Shown one piece after another: positions 8,631-17,734 of a stretch of DNA of 64,000 bases. The notes beneath the pieces are model-generated. The model had not been told where the DNA came from and did not search any database. It saw only the letters and a list, made by a program, of their open reading frames with translations. The first letter of the stretch is position 1. Each line of letters opens with the position of its first letter. A program made the translations under genes and the position numbers. Source of the stretch: an uncultured Bacilli bacterium (GTDB taxonomy: Bacteria; Bacillota_I; Bacilli_A; RF39; UBA660); assembly GCA_934129945.1 (NCBI GenBank), contig CAKOXC010000002.1, forward strand, positions 62,001 to 126,000, written 5' to 3'.

Positions 8631-9101
8631 TTACTCAAGTTTCGTAGCACCTGTTACTCCGCCACAATCTTTACTTACAGTCTTAGAACCTTTTGATGAA
8701 ACTTTATCAGTAGTAATATCTGGTTTTGCATTTTCTATAATATAATTGTTATTAGCAAACCATATAGTATAATCTGTAGTACCACTAGACGGATCAATTA
8801 CTAACTTAACACTACCGGTATATGAATTATCATTCTTCTCCAAAAAACCATTTTTTAAGTAATCATAAGTTATGCAAAAAGTATTTCCACTTTTGCCTTG
8901 CATAACTGCATCTGCATATGCTGTTTGAGCTGCTCTAATAACCTCATTTGCCTCAACTGCAAATGAATTTTTTCTAGCTTTTTCCATTGAACTTAATACT
9001 GCTGGCATAGCTATTAAAATAATTATTGCAAGTACTACGATTACTGCTAATAACTCTACTAATGTAAAACCTTTTTTATTTTTTAAATTTAATTTGTTCA
9101 T
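8631..9101 (-). CDS. Type IV pilin-like protein with prepilin signal
   Basis: 156 residues starting with a basic leader and the class III signal KKGFTLVELLAVIVVLAI; cleavage would fall between G and F, leaving the conserved Glu at position 5. A long hydrophobic helix follows, then a globular head with two Cys (TFCITYDYL and DCGG) that could form a disulfide. Similar pilins take part in DNA uptake (ComG pilus) or surface display. No prepilin peptidase, ATPase or platform gene lies in the window, so its machinery must be elsewhere. The gene stands alone with a modest SD. Confidence 0.75.
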   Translation of the reverse strand: MNKLNLKNKKGFTLVELLAVIVVLAIIILIAMPAVLSSMEKARKNSFAVEANEVIRAAQTAYADAVMQGKSGNTFCITYDYLKNGFLEKNDNSYTGSVKLVIDPSSGTTDYTIWFANNNYIIENAKPDITTDKVSSKGSKTVSKDCGGVTGATKLE

Positions 9102-9194
9102 TTCTTCACACGTCCTTACCTTACATTAAGATTATATAACATTTTTTTATCTTAAGTCAAGGTTAGAATTTTAAAAAAATAAAAGATTATTCTT

Positions 9195-9416
9195 TTATTT
9201 TAAAATATTTAATATATTACTTACTAAATCTATATTATCCACAACTTCACCAATTTTATCAGTTGCTCTTATTTTATATTGTTCTTTCATAGTTTTAACA
9301 AATTTATCATAATTTAGAGGATTTCTATTCAAATACTTGTACCATTCAGAATTTAATTTTAAATATCCCATCATTTTAGGATCATTTTTTAACTTAGTTT
9401 GAATATCTATTCGCAT
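9195..9416 (-). CDS. ylbE: YlbE-like protein
   Basis: 73 residues. The core EWYKYLNRNPLNYDKF resembles the WYR.LSR.P motif of the YlbE family, and the length is typical. Its start codon follows the ylbD stop directly, so the two are translated from one message. The neighbouring ylbD-like gene, which is also ylbE's neighbour in B. subtilis, strengthens the call. The function of YlbE is unknown. Confidence 0.6.
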   Translation of the reverse strand: MRIDIQTKLKNDPKMMGYLKLNSEWYKYLNRNPLNYDKFVKTMKEQYKIRATDKIGEVVDNIDLVSNILNILK

Positions 9417-9764
9417 TTAATCCTCAAAAAATTTATTAATAGGTCGTGGATTAATAGGTCCTTTAGCTAAATTAGTAGCTACTTCACCACCTTTTTTACC
9501 AGCTAATTCTTGTACTACCCCTATTGCTTTTTGAGCAGTATTTATATGTTTTTGAATAGATTCAGTATTAATATTTCCAAGAATATCCTGAAAACTATTA
9601 ACAGTAGGTTTTGATGAAGTTATGTAAGAACTCCAAGCTTTTGCATCATCACCATAAATATCATAAATTTCATAAAACTTTTGCCATGTCATATCACCGT
9701 TTTTAATAAATCCTACAAGTTCTGGATGATTTCTAGCAAATAATTTAAAATTCTCTTTTGACAT
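9417..9764 (-). CDS. ylbD: YlbD-like putative spore coat protein
   Basis: 115 residues. The N-terminus KLFARNHPELVGFIKNGDMTWQKFYEIYDIYGDDAKAW follows the YlbD pattern F..F...HP.L...I..G..TWQ..YE.W...GE.D..W. YlbD is classed as a putative coat protein, in keeping with the other spore genes in this segment. The C-terminal half is low in similarity and ends with a Pro/Asn-rich tail. Paired with ylbE. The role in coat assembly is family-based inference. Confidence 0.6.
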   Translation of the reverse strand: MSKENFKLFARNHPELVGFIKNGDMTWQKFYEIYDIYGDDAKAWSSYITSSKPTVNSFQDILGNINTESIQKHINTAQKAIGVVQELAGKKGGEVATNLAKGPINPRPINKFFED

Positions 9765-9787
9765 ACTATCACCTATAAAATTATATT

Positions 9788-9814
9788 AAAAAAAGTCCTT
9801 AATAGAACTTTTTT
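9788..9814. terminator. parC terminator
   Basis: A-rich/T-rich hairpin (AAAAAAAGT...ACTTTTTT) overlapping the parC stop codon and ending before ylbD. Confidence 0.6.
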
Positions 9815-12332
9815 ATAATTTAAAATCATCTAAGAAATCATCCATTGTAAATTCTTTAACTTCTTCTTTCTTGACTTGAGATTCTTCAATACTCTCTACT
9901 GGTTTCTTTTTAATATAAGATTTTTTTTCTGTTTTAATAAATATTTCTTCAAGATTATATTTAGAAATAGAAGAACCAGTTGAAGCTAAATCCATTATTG
10001 AAATATCACTATTTTTAATTTCTTTTATTTCATTATCAAATTCTAAACATATAATATCTCTTGAATTAGTAATAAAAGCTTTAATTATATAATAAACAGC
10101 CGATTTAACTTTTTTCATCAGTAAATTACCTTTTTTAGCTCTACTTAACGTAGTAAGTTCTGATATTTTAATTCTTTTAGCTGTTCTATTGTTAGTAAAT
10201 ACGTTCAAATATTCATCATTATCACTAAAACTACTTAAACTTACTAATTCATCATCTTTTAAATTAATTCCTTTAACACCAGCAGCTTTAGGGCCAACAA
10301 CAGGTATTTCTAAAGAATTATATTTTAAGTAATAACCATTTTTCGTAACAAGAACGACATTAGTATTGTCTTTTTCTACACTTACAAGTTCATCATCGTC
10401 TTTTAATTTAATAGCAGTGATTGGCTTAGAATATCTTGAAACAATAAAGTCTTCTAATTTAGATTTTTTTACTAAACCATTTTTAGTTGCAAGAATAATA
10501 ATATCATCTTTATTTTCTAATACTAATGAAGAAATTATCTTTTCTTCTGGAGAAATCATTACAACACTATTAACATGCTTTCCAAGTTCTTTCCATTTAA
10601 CTTCTGGTATTGCATGAACTGGAATAAATAAATATCTACCTTGGTTTGTAAATAAAATAATATTATCAAGAGTACTTACTTCATAGAATCCCTTAACAAA
10701 ATCTCCTGGTTTCATCATTGTTTTTTCACCATTTGATGAATTATAACTTTTAAGACTTACTTTTTTAATATATCCTTCGTTTGTTACAATAACAATAACA
10801 TTTTCTTTAGGAATCATACTCTTCATATCAAGTTTAATTTCAGTAATTTCATCCTTAATTTCAGTACGCCTTTCATTACCGTATTCTTTTTTAATAGCTT
10901 TAAGTTCTGTCTTCATAACATATTTTAAAGCGTCTTCATTATTAAGAATTTGAGTCCAAACACTAATATTTTTTTCTAACTTAGCCATTTCTGCTTTGAT
11001 TTCTTCAATATCAGTATTCGTCAAGCGATATAATTGTAATTCTACAATAGCTTTAGCTTGATCAAATGTAAATTCATACTTACTAACCAAGTTATTTATA
11101 GCATCACTTTTATTCTTACTAGCTCTAATTGTAGCAATTACTTCATCTAAAATACTTATTGCTTTTAATAATCCTTCTAAAATATGAAATCTAAAATTTG
11201 CTTCATTTAGATCAAATCTAGTTCTTCTTGTTATTACTTCTTTTTGATGAGCTATAAAAGCATCTAAAATATCTAATATTCCAACTAATTTAGGTCTTCT
11301 ATTTACAATAGCAACCATATTAAAATTATAATTTATCTGTAAATCAGTGTTTTTATATAAATAATTTAATATAAGTTCAGCATCTGCTTGAGGTTTAAGA
11401 TCTATAACAAGTCTTGCTAAATTAGCATGATCTGATTCATCAATAACATCATTAATTCCTTCAATTTTCTTATCAGCTTTAATATCAAGTATTTTTTTGA
11501 CCAATTGTTCTTTAACAACTTCATAAGGTATTGAATGAATAATAATTTGTTTCTTATTTTTACTTGTTACTATTTCTGCTTTAGCTTTAACAATAACTTT
11601 TCCTTTTCCTTTAGTATAAGCTTCTATTAATCCAGTTTTACCTTCAACAACTCCACCTGTTGGAAAATCAGGACCTTTTAAGACTTCCATAACTGTTTCA
11701 AGACGGCAATTAGGTGAATCTATTCTCTTTATTGTAGCATCTATTACTTCACTTAAATTATGAGGCGGTATATTTGTAGCATAACCTGCTGAAATACCTG
11801 TAGATCCATTTACTAAAAGATTAGGAAATCCTGCCGGCAAAACAGTAGGTTCTAATTCAGTATCATCAAAGTTATAAGTCATTTCAACTGTGTCTTTTTT
11901 TATGTCTTTAAGCATAACTTCAGCAAACTTCGATAATCTAGCTTCTGTATAACGCATAGCTGCTGGCCCATCACCATCAATTGATCCATTATTACCATGA
12001 ATATCTATAAATGTTTCACGCATCTTCCATTTTTGGCTCATACGAATTAAAGCGTCATATATAGAAGAATCACCATGTGGGTGAAATTTTCCCATGATAT
12101 CTCCAACTGCACGAGCACTTTTACGATATGGTTTATCATATGTAAAATGAGATGCAAACATAGCATACAAAATTCTTCTTTGAACTGGTTTTAAGCCATC
12201 ACGAACATCGGGTAATGCTCTTTCTTGAATAATTTCTTTTGAATATCTCCCAAAGCAAACTCCCATTATTTCTTCTAAAGAATAATCATATATTTTTTCA
12301 ACTATAGTTTGTTCTTCTTTTTTCTTTGCCAT
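9813..12332 (-). CDS. parC: DNA topoisomerase IV subunit A
   Basis: DNA-cleaving subunit of the type II topoisomerase that unlinks daughter chromosomes. 839 residues from the ATG at 12332, chosen because AGTAGGTG lies 6 bases upstream; a GTG three codons earlier abuts the parE stop. The active-site Tyr is Tyr128 in AAMRYTEARLS; the quinolone-determining stretch HPHGDSSIYD keeps Ser89 and Asp93, the usual sensitive residues. PVQRRILYAMF.S..TYDKPYRKSA and NNGSIDGDG favour ParC over GyrA, as does the closing C-terminal domain of weak beta-pinwheel repeats. Operon with parE, 9 bases apart. Confidence 0.92.
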   Translation of the reverse strand: MAKKKEEQTIVEKIYDYSLEEIMGVCFGRYSKEIIQERALPDVRDGLKPVQRRILYAMFASHFTYDKPYRKSARAVGDIMGKFHPHGDSSIYDALIRMSQKWKMRETFIDIHGNNGSIDGDGPAAMRYTEARLSKFAEVMLKDIKKDTVEMTYNFDDTELEPTVLPAGFPNLLVNGSTGISAGYATNIPPHNLSEVIDATIKRIDSPNCRLETVMEVLKGPDFPTGGVVEGKTGLIEAYTKGKGKVIVKAKAEIVTSKNKKQIIIHSIPYEVVKEQLVKKILDIKADKKIEGINDVIDESDHANLARLVIDLKPQADAELILNYLYKNTDLQINYNFNMVAIVNRRPKLVGILDILDAFIAHQKEVITRRTRFDLNEANFRFHILEGLLKAISILDEVIATIRASKNKSDAINNLVSKYEFTFDQAKAIVELQLYRLTNTDIEEIKAEMAKLEKNISVWTQILNNEDALKYVMKTELKAIKKEYGNERRTEIKDEITEIKLDMKSMIPKENVIVIVTNEGYIKKVSLKSYNSSNGEKTMMKPGDFVKGFYEVSTLDNIILFTNQGRYLFIPVHAIPEVKWKELGKHVNSVVMISPEEKIISSLVLENKDDIIILATKNGLVKKSKLEDFIVSRYSKPITAIKLKDDDELVSVEKDNTNVVLVTKNGYYLKYNSLEIPVVGPKAAGVKGINLKDDELVSLSSFSDNDEYLNVFTNNRTAKRIKISELTTLSRAKKGNLLMKKVKSAVYYIIKAFITNSRDIICLEFDNEIKEIKNSDISIMDLASTGSSISKYNLEEIFIKTEKKSYIKKKPVESIEESQVKKEEVKEFTMDDFLDDFKL

Positions 12333-12341
12333 GTTTATCAC

Positions 12342-14252
12342 CTACTTCCTAAAATCGTCTTCCAATGTAAAGTCAACATTTTCATTAATCCATTCTTTAC
12401 GTGGTTCAACCTGATCTCCCATTAAAACATGAATTCTTTTTTCTGCTAAAGCAGCATCAGTTATTGAAACTCGCATAAGTCTTCTATTAGCTGGATCCAT
12501 AGTTGTTTCATAAAGCTCATCAGCATTCATTTCACCAAGTCCTTTGAAACGTTGAATCTTTGTTGTACCTTTAATTTTCTTCTTCATTTCTTCTAATTCT
12601 TCATCTGTAGCTATATATTCTTTACCATGAGATGTTTCAATTGAGTATAAAGGTGGTGTAGCAATATAAAGCATTCCCTCTTCAATTAAAGGTCTCATAA
12701 AGCGATAGAAGAATGTTATTAATAATATTTGAATATGAGATCCATCAACATCGGCATCGGTCATTATTATAATTTTTCCATAATTACTTTCGCGATAATC
12801 AAATTCTTGACCAAGTCCAGCACCAATTGCATATTCTATTAGTTTTAACTCAGCATTACCATTTATTTCATTTGCACTTGCTTTTTCACAATTTAAAACT
12901 TTACCACGAAGTGGAAGTATTGCTTGAGTTTCTCTATTTCTAAATAATTTAGCTGAACCACCGGCACTATCTCCTTCGACTAAGAATAATTCGTTTTTCA
13001 TATAATTTTTTCCTGTAGCTCTTGCTAATTTTTCACTAACTACTTTTTCACGAGTATTCTTACCTTTACCATTACGGGCAGCTTCTCTTGCTTTTCTTGC
13101 GGCTTCACGAGCTAACTTACTTTTTTGAGCTTTTTCAATAATATTCAAAGCTATTTCTTTATTTTCTTCTAAAAAGAACTTAATGTTATCATAAGTTATT
13201 GTTTCAGTAACATTACGTGCTTCTGGAGTACCAAGTTTACCTTTAGTTTGGCCTTCAAATTGTAATAGATTTTCCGGTATCTTAAGACTTATAACAGCAG
13301 TAAGTCCTTCTCTAACATCACTACCATCAAAAGACCCATCTTTCGTTTTAATCAAATTATATTCTTTAGCATAATCATTAAAAGCTTTGGTAATACCTGT
13401 TTTAAAACCAACTTCATGACTACCACCATCACCAGTTTTAACATTATTAACAAAAGATATTATACTTTCATTGTAGGAATCAGTATATTGTAAAGCTATA
13501 TCTACTTCAATAGTATTTTTCATTCCTGTATAATGCAATACTTTATTCAAAGTGTTTTTGCCTTCATTAATATATTCTACAAAATTAGTAATACCTTTTT
13601 CATAGTGAAAATGGGCTTCTCTCTTATCAAGTTCATCAATTACATCAATAGTTAGACTAGGTAGTAAAAAGGCACTTTCTTGCATTCTTTCACAGATTGT
13701 TGTATATGAGAAATTACAATTTTTAAATATTGAATAATCTGGTAAAAAAGTAACTGTTGTACCAGTCTTTTTAGACTCACCAATAGTTTTTAAAGGAGAT
13801 TCTACTTTACCACCATCACAAAATCTAATATTAGATATTTTACCTTCACGATATATTATTATATCCATTCTTTTAGATAAAGCATTTACTACAGAGCCAC
13901 CAACACCATGTAGTCCACCAGATACTTTATAATTACCTTCTTCAAACTTACCACCAGCATGCAAAATAGTATAAATAACTTCTGGAGTTGATTTACCACT
14001 TTCGTGCATACCAATAGGTACACCACGGCCATTATCTGATATAGTAATTGACATATCTTTATTTAAAGTAATTTTAATATGATCTCCATAGCCATTAATT
14101 ACTTCGTCAATAGAATTATCTACTATTTCCCAAACTAAATGATGAAGTCCACGTTTATCAGTAGATCCAATATACATACCAGGTCTTTTTCTAACAGCTT
14201 CAAGTCCTTCTAATATTTTTATAGACGATGCATCATATTTTTTTTCTGCCAT
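12342..14252 (-). CDS. parE: DNA topoisomerase IV subunit B
   Basis: ATPase subunit. 636 residues, GHKL ATPase N-terminus (VWEIVDNSIDE, SDNGRGVPIGMH, the lid KVSGGLHGVGGSVVNALS), transducer, then the Toprim domain with ELFLVEGDSAGGSAK and the DADVDGSHI metal site. The tail QRFKGLGEMNADELYETTMDP is typical. It starts with ATG after a GTAGTGAT stretch. ParE rather than GyrB is chosen from the pairing with a ParC-like partner and the HKLLT-free 636-residue length; gyrAB would be expected elsewhere. Confidence 0.92.
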   Translation of the reverse strand: MAEKKYDASSIKILEGLEAVRKRPGMYIGSTDKRGLHHLVWEIVDNSIDEVINGYGDHIKITLNKDMSITISDNGRGVPIGMHESGKSTPEVIYTILHAGGKFEEGNYKVSGGLHGVGGSVVNALSKRMDIIIYREGKISNIRFCDGGKVESPLKTIGESKKTGTTVTFLPDYSIFKNCNFSYTTICERMQESAFLLPSLTIDVIDELDKREAHFHYEKGITNFVEYINEGKNTLNKVLHYTGMKNTIEVDIALQYTDSYNESIISFVNNVKTGDGGSHEVGFKTGITKAFNDYAKEYNLIKTKDGSFDGSDVREGLTAVISLKIPENLLQFEGQTKGKLGTPEARNVTETITYDNIKFFLEENKEIALNIIEKAQKSKLAREAARKAREAARNGKGKNTREKVVSEKLARATGKNYMKNELFLVEGDSAGGSAKLFRNRETQAILPLRGKVLNCEKASANEINGNAELKLIEYAIGAGLGQEFDYRESNYGKIIIMTDADVDGSHIQILLITFFYRFMRPLIEEGMLYIATPPLYSIETSHGKEYIATDEELEEMKKKIKGTTKIQRFKGLGEMNADELYETTMDPANRRLMRVSITDAALAEKRIHVLMGDQVEPRKEWINENVDFTLEDDFRK

Positions 14253-14520
14253 TTTATCACTACTCTCTATTTAATTCTCTTTTTCTATTCTAAAATAAAA
14301 ACCAGTAAAAAATCAAGTTTTTCACTAGCTTTTTATTCTTTTTATTCTCATACCCTAGTAAAAGTATATCAAATTTTTAACTTTTTTTCAAATTTAATTA
14401 ATGCCATAATTAATTTTCCCTGAAAATTTTAAAATTAAAATTTTTAGGATTTTCTTCCACTTTTTCCATCCCTTGCTTTAAAAAAAAGAGCGAGGAGTGT
14501 TCTTAAAAGCAAAAGGGTTA
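14253..14520. other. Intergenic stretch upstream of parE
   Basis: About 270 bases without a gene. It must hold the parE promoter. An unusually GC-rich patch (GAGCGAGGAGTG, near 14490) lies on the variable-protein side, and an AT palindrome (AAAATTTTAAAATTAAAATTTT) is near 14420. I see no further gene. Confidence 0.4.
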
Positions 14521-14543
14521 AATTTGAATCAAAGATTCAAATT
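14521..14543 (-). terminator. Hairpin directly after the variable-protein stop
   Basis: AATTTGAATC and GATTCAAATT form a perfect 10-bp stem with a 3-base loop, starting in the stop codon. On the minus strand the downstream T tract is weak (TAACCCTTTTG). It may terminate transcription. A hairpin just past the variable region is also a known feature of diversity-generating retroelement targets. Confidence 0.6.
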
Positions 14544-14709
14544 ACTTTGTAAGAACTAGGCGAAGTCCAATGCCACCATCGGCACCACCAGTGTGATGAA
14601 TGAAGGAGAACTGACCCGCAAGTACACCATTGCCGTAACGGCCGCCTCGATGGAACCAAGAGTACGAAGAATTGGCAAAGTAAGAATTGTCAGCATACCA
14701 ACCATTGTG
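14542..14709 (-). other. Candidate variable region (VR) of the surface protein
   Basis: The last 56 codons. Compared with the same codons of the 34.5-kb paralog, at least 13 codons differ at first or second position with an unchanged third base (for example CAT/GGT, CGT/ACT, TCC/GGC, CAC/ATC, TAC/TCC). This is the pattern left by adenine-directed mutagenesis of AAY codons. About a dozen synonymous third-base changes are also present, so ordinary divergence contributes. Confidence 0.45.
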
Positions 14710-16440
14710 TGGGCGATTATTACTATCTGCATCTTGATAATAATAAAATGGTCCCATCTCTCCTGTTGCATCTCCTAAGATTCTCTTACTATATGTTGTC
14801 CAATCACTATTTGCATCATATTCATCATAATATTTAGAATTGTATGATTTTAATGATGAACTATCAAATCCTGAATCCTTATACGTTTCACTTCTAAGTG
14901 ATGCCATATACTCCAAAGCTCCACCGCTCATATCATATATTCCTGTTATATTTCCTGTTGTACTTGCTTTATATCCTGTACTTGTATTATATGGTAAAGT
15001 TACACTTGCATCTGTTCCATAGGTTCCGGGGACTTTGGTTTGATCAGCACTATCTGTTGCTGCATATCCTGTTATGTAATTTGAATTATTATTTATTCTA
15101 ACTTCAGTATTTATTCCATATTTTGAATGAGATAGATATGCTACTGCTCCCCATTCTGTATTTTTCATCATATGTGAGTCATTATCTCTTTTATAATTAT
15201 ATGCTGTTTCAAACATTGTTTTTACATTTATATTTCTTAATGATGTTTGATTTGGTTTTACTGTTATATTTGCTGTACTTCCGGTTGTTTCAAATTTTGC
15301 TACCCATAATCCATTTGTATTCATTGAAATAAATGCAGGTGAAGTCATATAATCTCCAACCTTACAATTACCACTTGCTCCACTTGTCATTGGTGTTGTA
15401 CATTCTCCATTATTTGAATCATTTGTATTTGTTGTGCCAAATTTTATTTGAATTTCTTTTGCATTACTTGTCGTTGGCTTACTAGATGTATACCCATCAG
15501 TTTCACCTAAATTAAATATTTGATATGAATATTTTGGTATCCATACAAAGTATGATTCAATATTATCTTCTGGTATTGTATCCCCATTATTATATATTTT
15601 AGAACTATCTGCTAAAATAACTGCATTGGCCCATTTCTTATCTTCATATTTATACCACTCTATATTAGTATCTGCCTTTGTTACTGTTCCATCATCAGCT
15701 ATTGCTACTGGTATTAAATTATCACTTAATACTGGATCTGTTCCATTAAGTAATGCTTCTTTGTATTCAGCTTTAACGCTAGAATCAGTACTACTTGTTA
15801 CTATTACTTTACCAGTAAATGATTTACCCATAGTTGATAAATCTTCAACACTTTCATCCATCCAAACATATAGTTTATATGTCTTTGACTGTCCTTTTGA
15901 TACTACAGAACTATTATCACTATTCATAGTAGCTTTTGTTAGACTTCCACTAGTTAATATATATGAATTTAATATATTGTAAGTATTATTATTTTCATCA
16001 GTATAAGTATAATTATTATATTCATCATATTTTTTTGTACTTCCTATTATCTTAGGACCTACTGTGTTGCCTTTTTCGTCAACCAGTTTGTAATCAAGAT
16101 AATTATCTAAATCACTACTTCCAGTAGTGTTTAATGTTACATTATAATACATATCAATTGAACAATTATTAGTTATTGTAAAAGTATATGGGGTATTTTT
16201 CATTGCATCAGTTTCGCTCATCGGATAAGTATTTGTTAAATTAATTGGATTTTCATCAGTTAATTCAAAAGAAAAACATCCACTTTTTATTTTATTAGTT
16301 GATTTTTGAGCATAATTTTTTTGCCAATATGCATAAGATACACCTGTAAATATTACCATAATAAATATAAATGCTAAAACTCCGATTAATGTTATTGGTA
16401 ATATATTATCTTTATTAAATTTTAAATTTATTTTTTTCAT
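14542..16440 (-). CDS. Surface protein with C-terminal FGE/C-type-lectin-like variable domain
   Basis: 632 residues from the third of three consecutive ATGs, the best spaced from AGAAGG. A membrane helix (about 12-32) ends in GVSYAYW, as in TasA/camelysin-like exported proteins. A Ser/Thr/Asn-rich beta region follows (to about 230), then ESYFVWIPKYSYQIF. From about 350 there is a formylglycine-enzyme/C-type-lectin-like module: GIYDMSGGALEYMAS, GEMGPFYYYQD, then SWFHRGGRYGNGVLAGQFSFIHHTGGADGGIGLRLVL at the very end. W..RGG....G..AG.F....G......R.VL is the signature of diversity-generating retroelement target proteins. The last ~170 bases are clearly richer in G+C than the surroundings. A truncated paralog is at 34.5 kb. 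Function unproven; ligand binding at the surface is inferred. Confidence 0.72.
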   Translation of the reverse strand: MKKINLKFNKDNILPITLIGVLAFIFIMVIFTGVSYAYWQKNYAQKSTNKIKSGCFSFELTDENPINLTNTYPMSETDAMKNTPYTFTITNNCSIDMYYNVTLNTTGSSDLDNYLDYKLVDEKGNTVGPKIIGSTKKYDEYNNYTYTDENNNTYNILNSYILTSGSLTKATMNSDNSSVVSKGQSKTYKLYVWMDESVEDLSTMGKSFTGKVIVTSSTDSSVKAEYKEALLNGTDPVLSDNLIPVAIADDGTVTKADTNIEWYKYEDKKWANAVILADSSKIYNNGDTIPEDNIESYFVWIPKYSYQIFNLGETDGYTSSKPTTSNAKEIQIKFGTTNTNDSNNGECTTPMTSGASGNCKVGDYMTSPAFISMNTNGLWVAKFETTGSTANITVKPNQTSLRNINVKTMFETAYNYKRDNDSHMMKNTEWGAVAYLSHSKYGINTEVRINNNSNYITGYAATDSADQTKVPGTYGTDASVTLPYNTSTGYKASTTGNITGIYDMSGGALEYMASLRSETYKDSGFDSSSLKSYNSKYYDEYDANSDWTTYSKRILGDATGEMGPFYYYQDADSNNRPHNGWYADNSYFANSSYSWFHRGGRYGNGVLAGQFSFIHHTGGADGGIGLRLVLTK

Positions 16441-16465
16441 CATCATACCTTCTACTCTATAAATT

Positions 16466-16494
16466 ATTATACTAAATAAGGAATAGTAATTCAA
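16466..16494 (-). promoter_or_regulatory. Sigma-A-type promoter of the surface protein gene
   Basis: On the minus strand TTGAAT, 17 bases, TATAAT, about 25 bases upstream of the start codon. The gene therefore has its own promoter, separate from ruvAB. Confidence 0.65.
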
Positions 16495-16530
16495 CTGAAA
16501 AACTATTTTAAATTACTAGAAATTGTTATA

Positions 16531-16573
16531 TTTTCACCATTAAATACCGTATAATGGTATTTGCTGGTGAAAA
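16531..16573. other. Long interrupted palindrome upstream of the surface protein gene
   Basis: TTTTCACCA-(2)-AAATACC, a 7-base loop, GGTATTT-(2)-TGGTGAAAA: 16 base pairs with one 2x2 internal mismatch. It lies between the ruvAB terminator and the surface gene promoter. There is no T-run on either side, so an operator or RNA element is as likely as a terminator. Confidence 0.6.
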
Positions 16574-16580
16574 TCAATAA

Positions 16581-16608
16581 AAAACTCTATCAGTTAAGAT
16601 AAAGTTTT
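16581..16608 (-). terminator. ruvAB terminator
   Basis: 11-bp stem (AAAACTCTATC/GATAAAGTTTT on the plus strand, one wobble) with a 6-base loop; TTTTTTATTG follows on the minus strand. It lies about 120 bases past ruvB, with a tandem repeat element in between. Confidence 0.75.
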
Positions 16609-16627
16609 CAGGCATTTTCAACCGAGA

Positions 16628-16719
16628 TTACTTATAACTCGCACCACTCGGAAGCGACTAACATTTCGCGATTGGAATCACTTATAACCCGCACCATCCA
16701 TAAGCGGCTAACATGTTCG
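16628..16719 (-). repeat. Tandem ~40-bp GC-rich element with covarying stems (unknown)
   Basis: Two copies (16628-16667 and 16679-16719) share ACTTATAAC-CGCACCA...AAGCG-CTAACAT. On the minus strand each forms a stem [C/T]CGC...GCG[G/A] around an 11-base loop ending TGGT; the C-G pair in one copy is a T-A pair in the other, a compensatory change. Both copies also hold a 10-codon frame with ATG and TAA at equal positions (MLAAYGWCGL and MLVASEWCEL). They lie in the ruvAB 3' untranslated region. No known RNA family is recognised. Confidence 0.55.
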
Positions 16720-16724
16720 AATAA

Positions 16725-17726
16725 TTATTTTTCTATGTAATCAATTCCTAAATGTTCATAAGCTTTTTTCTCTGCAACTCTACCACGTAGTGTTCTTTTA
16801 ATAAAGCCTTCTTGTAATAAATATGGTTCTATAACATCTTCAATAGTAGTCTGTTCTTCCCCAATTGATGTAGCAATAGTAGCAACACCTACTGGACCGC
16901 CATTAAATTTATTAATTAAAGCAAGTAAATACTCTTTATCTATGGCATCCAGTCCTAAATCATCAACCTTTAGTCTTTTTAGAGCATCCATAGTTATTTC
17001 TTTAGTTATAATACTACCATTTTCTACTAAAGCAAAATCTCTAACTCTTTTAAATAATCTATTAGCTATTCTAGGAGTTTTTCTACTTCTTTTAGCAAGT
17101 TCAATTACAGCGTCTTCTTCAATTGGCATTCCAAGTACTCGACTAGTTCTTTTAATAATATTTGCAAGTTCTTCTGTAGAATAGTAATTTAGTTTTGAAA
17201 CAATACCAAAACGATCTCTTAAAGGTGAAGATATATCACCAGAACGAGTTGTTGCCCCAACTAGTGTAAATGGTGGTAAATCTATTTTTAAACTTCTACT
17301 TTTTCCATCTGTTCCAATTATTATATCAAGTTCAAAATCTTCCATTGCTGGATATAATATTTCTTCGATATATCTAGGCATTCTATGAATTTCGTCTATG
17401 AAAAGCACATCTCCTGGTTCAAGATTAGATAATATTGCTGCCAAATCTCCTGGTTTTTCTATTGATGGACCACTTGCGGTTTTTAGATTACTCCCAAGTT
17501 CATTAGCAATAATATGAGCTAGTGTTGTTTTACCTAAACCAGGAGGGCCATAAAGTAAAACATGATCTAATACTTCATCTCTCATTTTACATGCTTTAAT
17601 AAAAACTCTTATATTTTCTTTAACTTCACTTTGTCCAACATATTCATCTAAATATTCAGGTCTTATATTGTTTTCAAAATTATCAGTTGTTATTTCTTCT
17701 TGATCTAATATTCTTTCTTCCATCAT
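16725..17726 (-). CDS. ruvB: Holliday junction branch migration helicase RuvB
   Basis: Hexameric AAA+ motor that drives branch migration with RuvA. 333 residues: Walker A GPPGLGKTT, Walker B FIDEIHR, sensor GATTRSG, arginine-finger region LRDRFG, and the winged-helix end GGPVGVATIA, EPYLLQEGFIKRTLRGR. Two adjacent ATGs follow AAGGAA; either may start. ruvA ends 8 bases upstream, forming the classical ruvAB operon. Confidence 0.97.
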   Translation of the reverse strand: MMEERILDQEEITTDNFENNIRPEYLDEYVGQSEVKENIRVFIKACKMRDEVLDHVLLYGPPGLGKTTLAHIIANELGSNLKTASGPSIEKPGDLAAILSNLEPGDVLFIDEIHRMPRYIEEILYPAMEDFELDIIIGTDGKSRSLKIDLPPFTLVGATTRSGDISSPLRDRFGIVSKLNYYSTEELANIIKRTSRVLGMPIEEDAVIELAKRSRKTPRIANRLFKRVRDFALVENGSIITKEITMDALKRLKVDDLGLDAIDKEYLLALINKFNGGPVGVATIATSIGEEQTTIEDVIEPYLLQEGFIKRTLRGRVAEKKAYEHLGIDYIEK

Positions 17727-17734
17727 ATCATTCC

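Noticed and set aside
14542..14771. Reverse transcriptase or template repeat for the variable region inside the window
   Set aside because: No ORF carries RT motifs (YxDD), and no intergenic stretch resembles 14542-14709. The tandem GC-rich element at 16.6 kb does not align to it. If a retroelement exists it lies outside.
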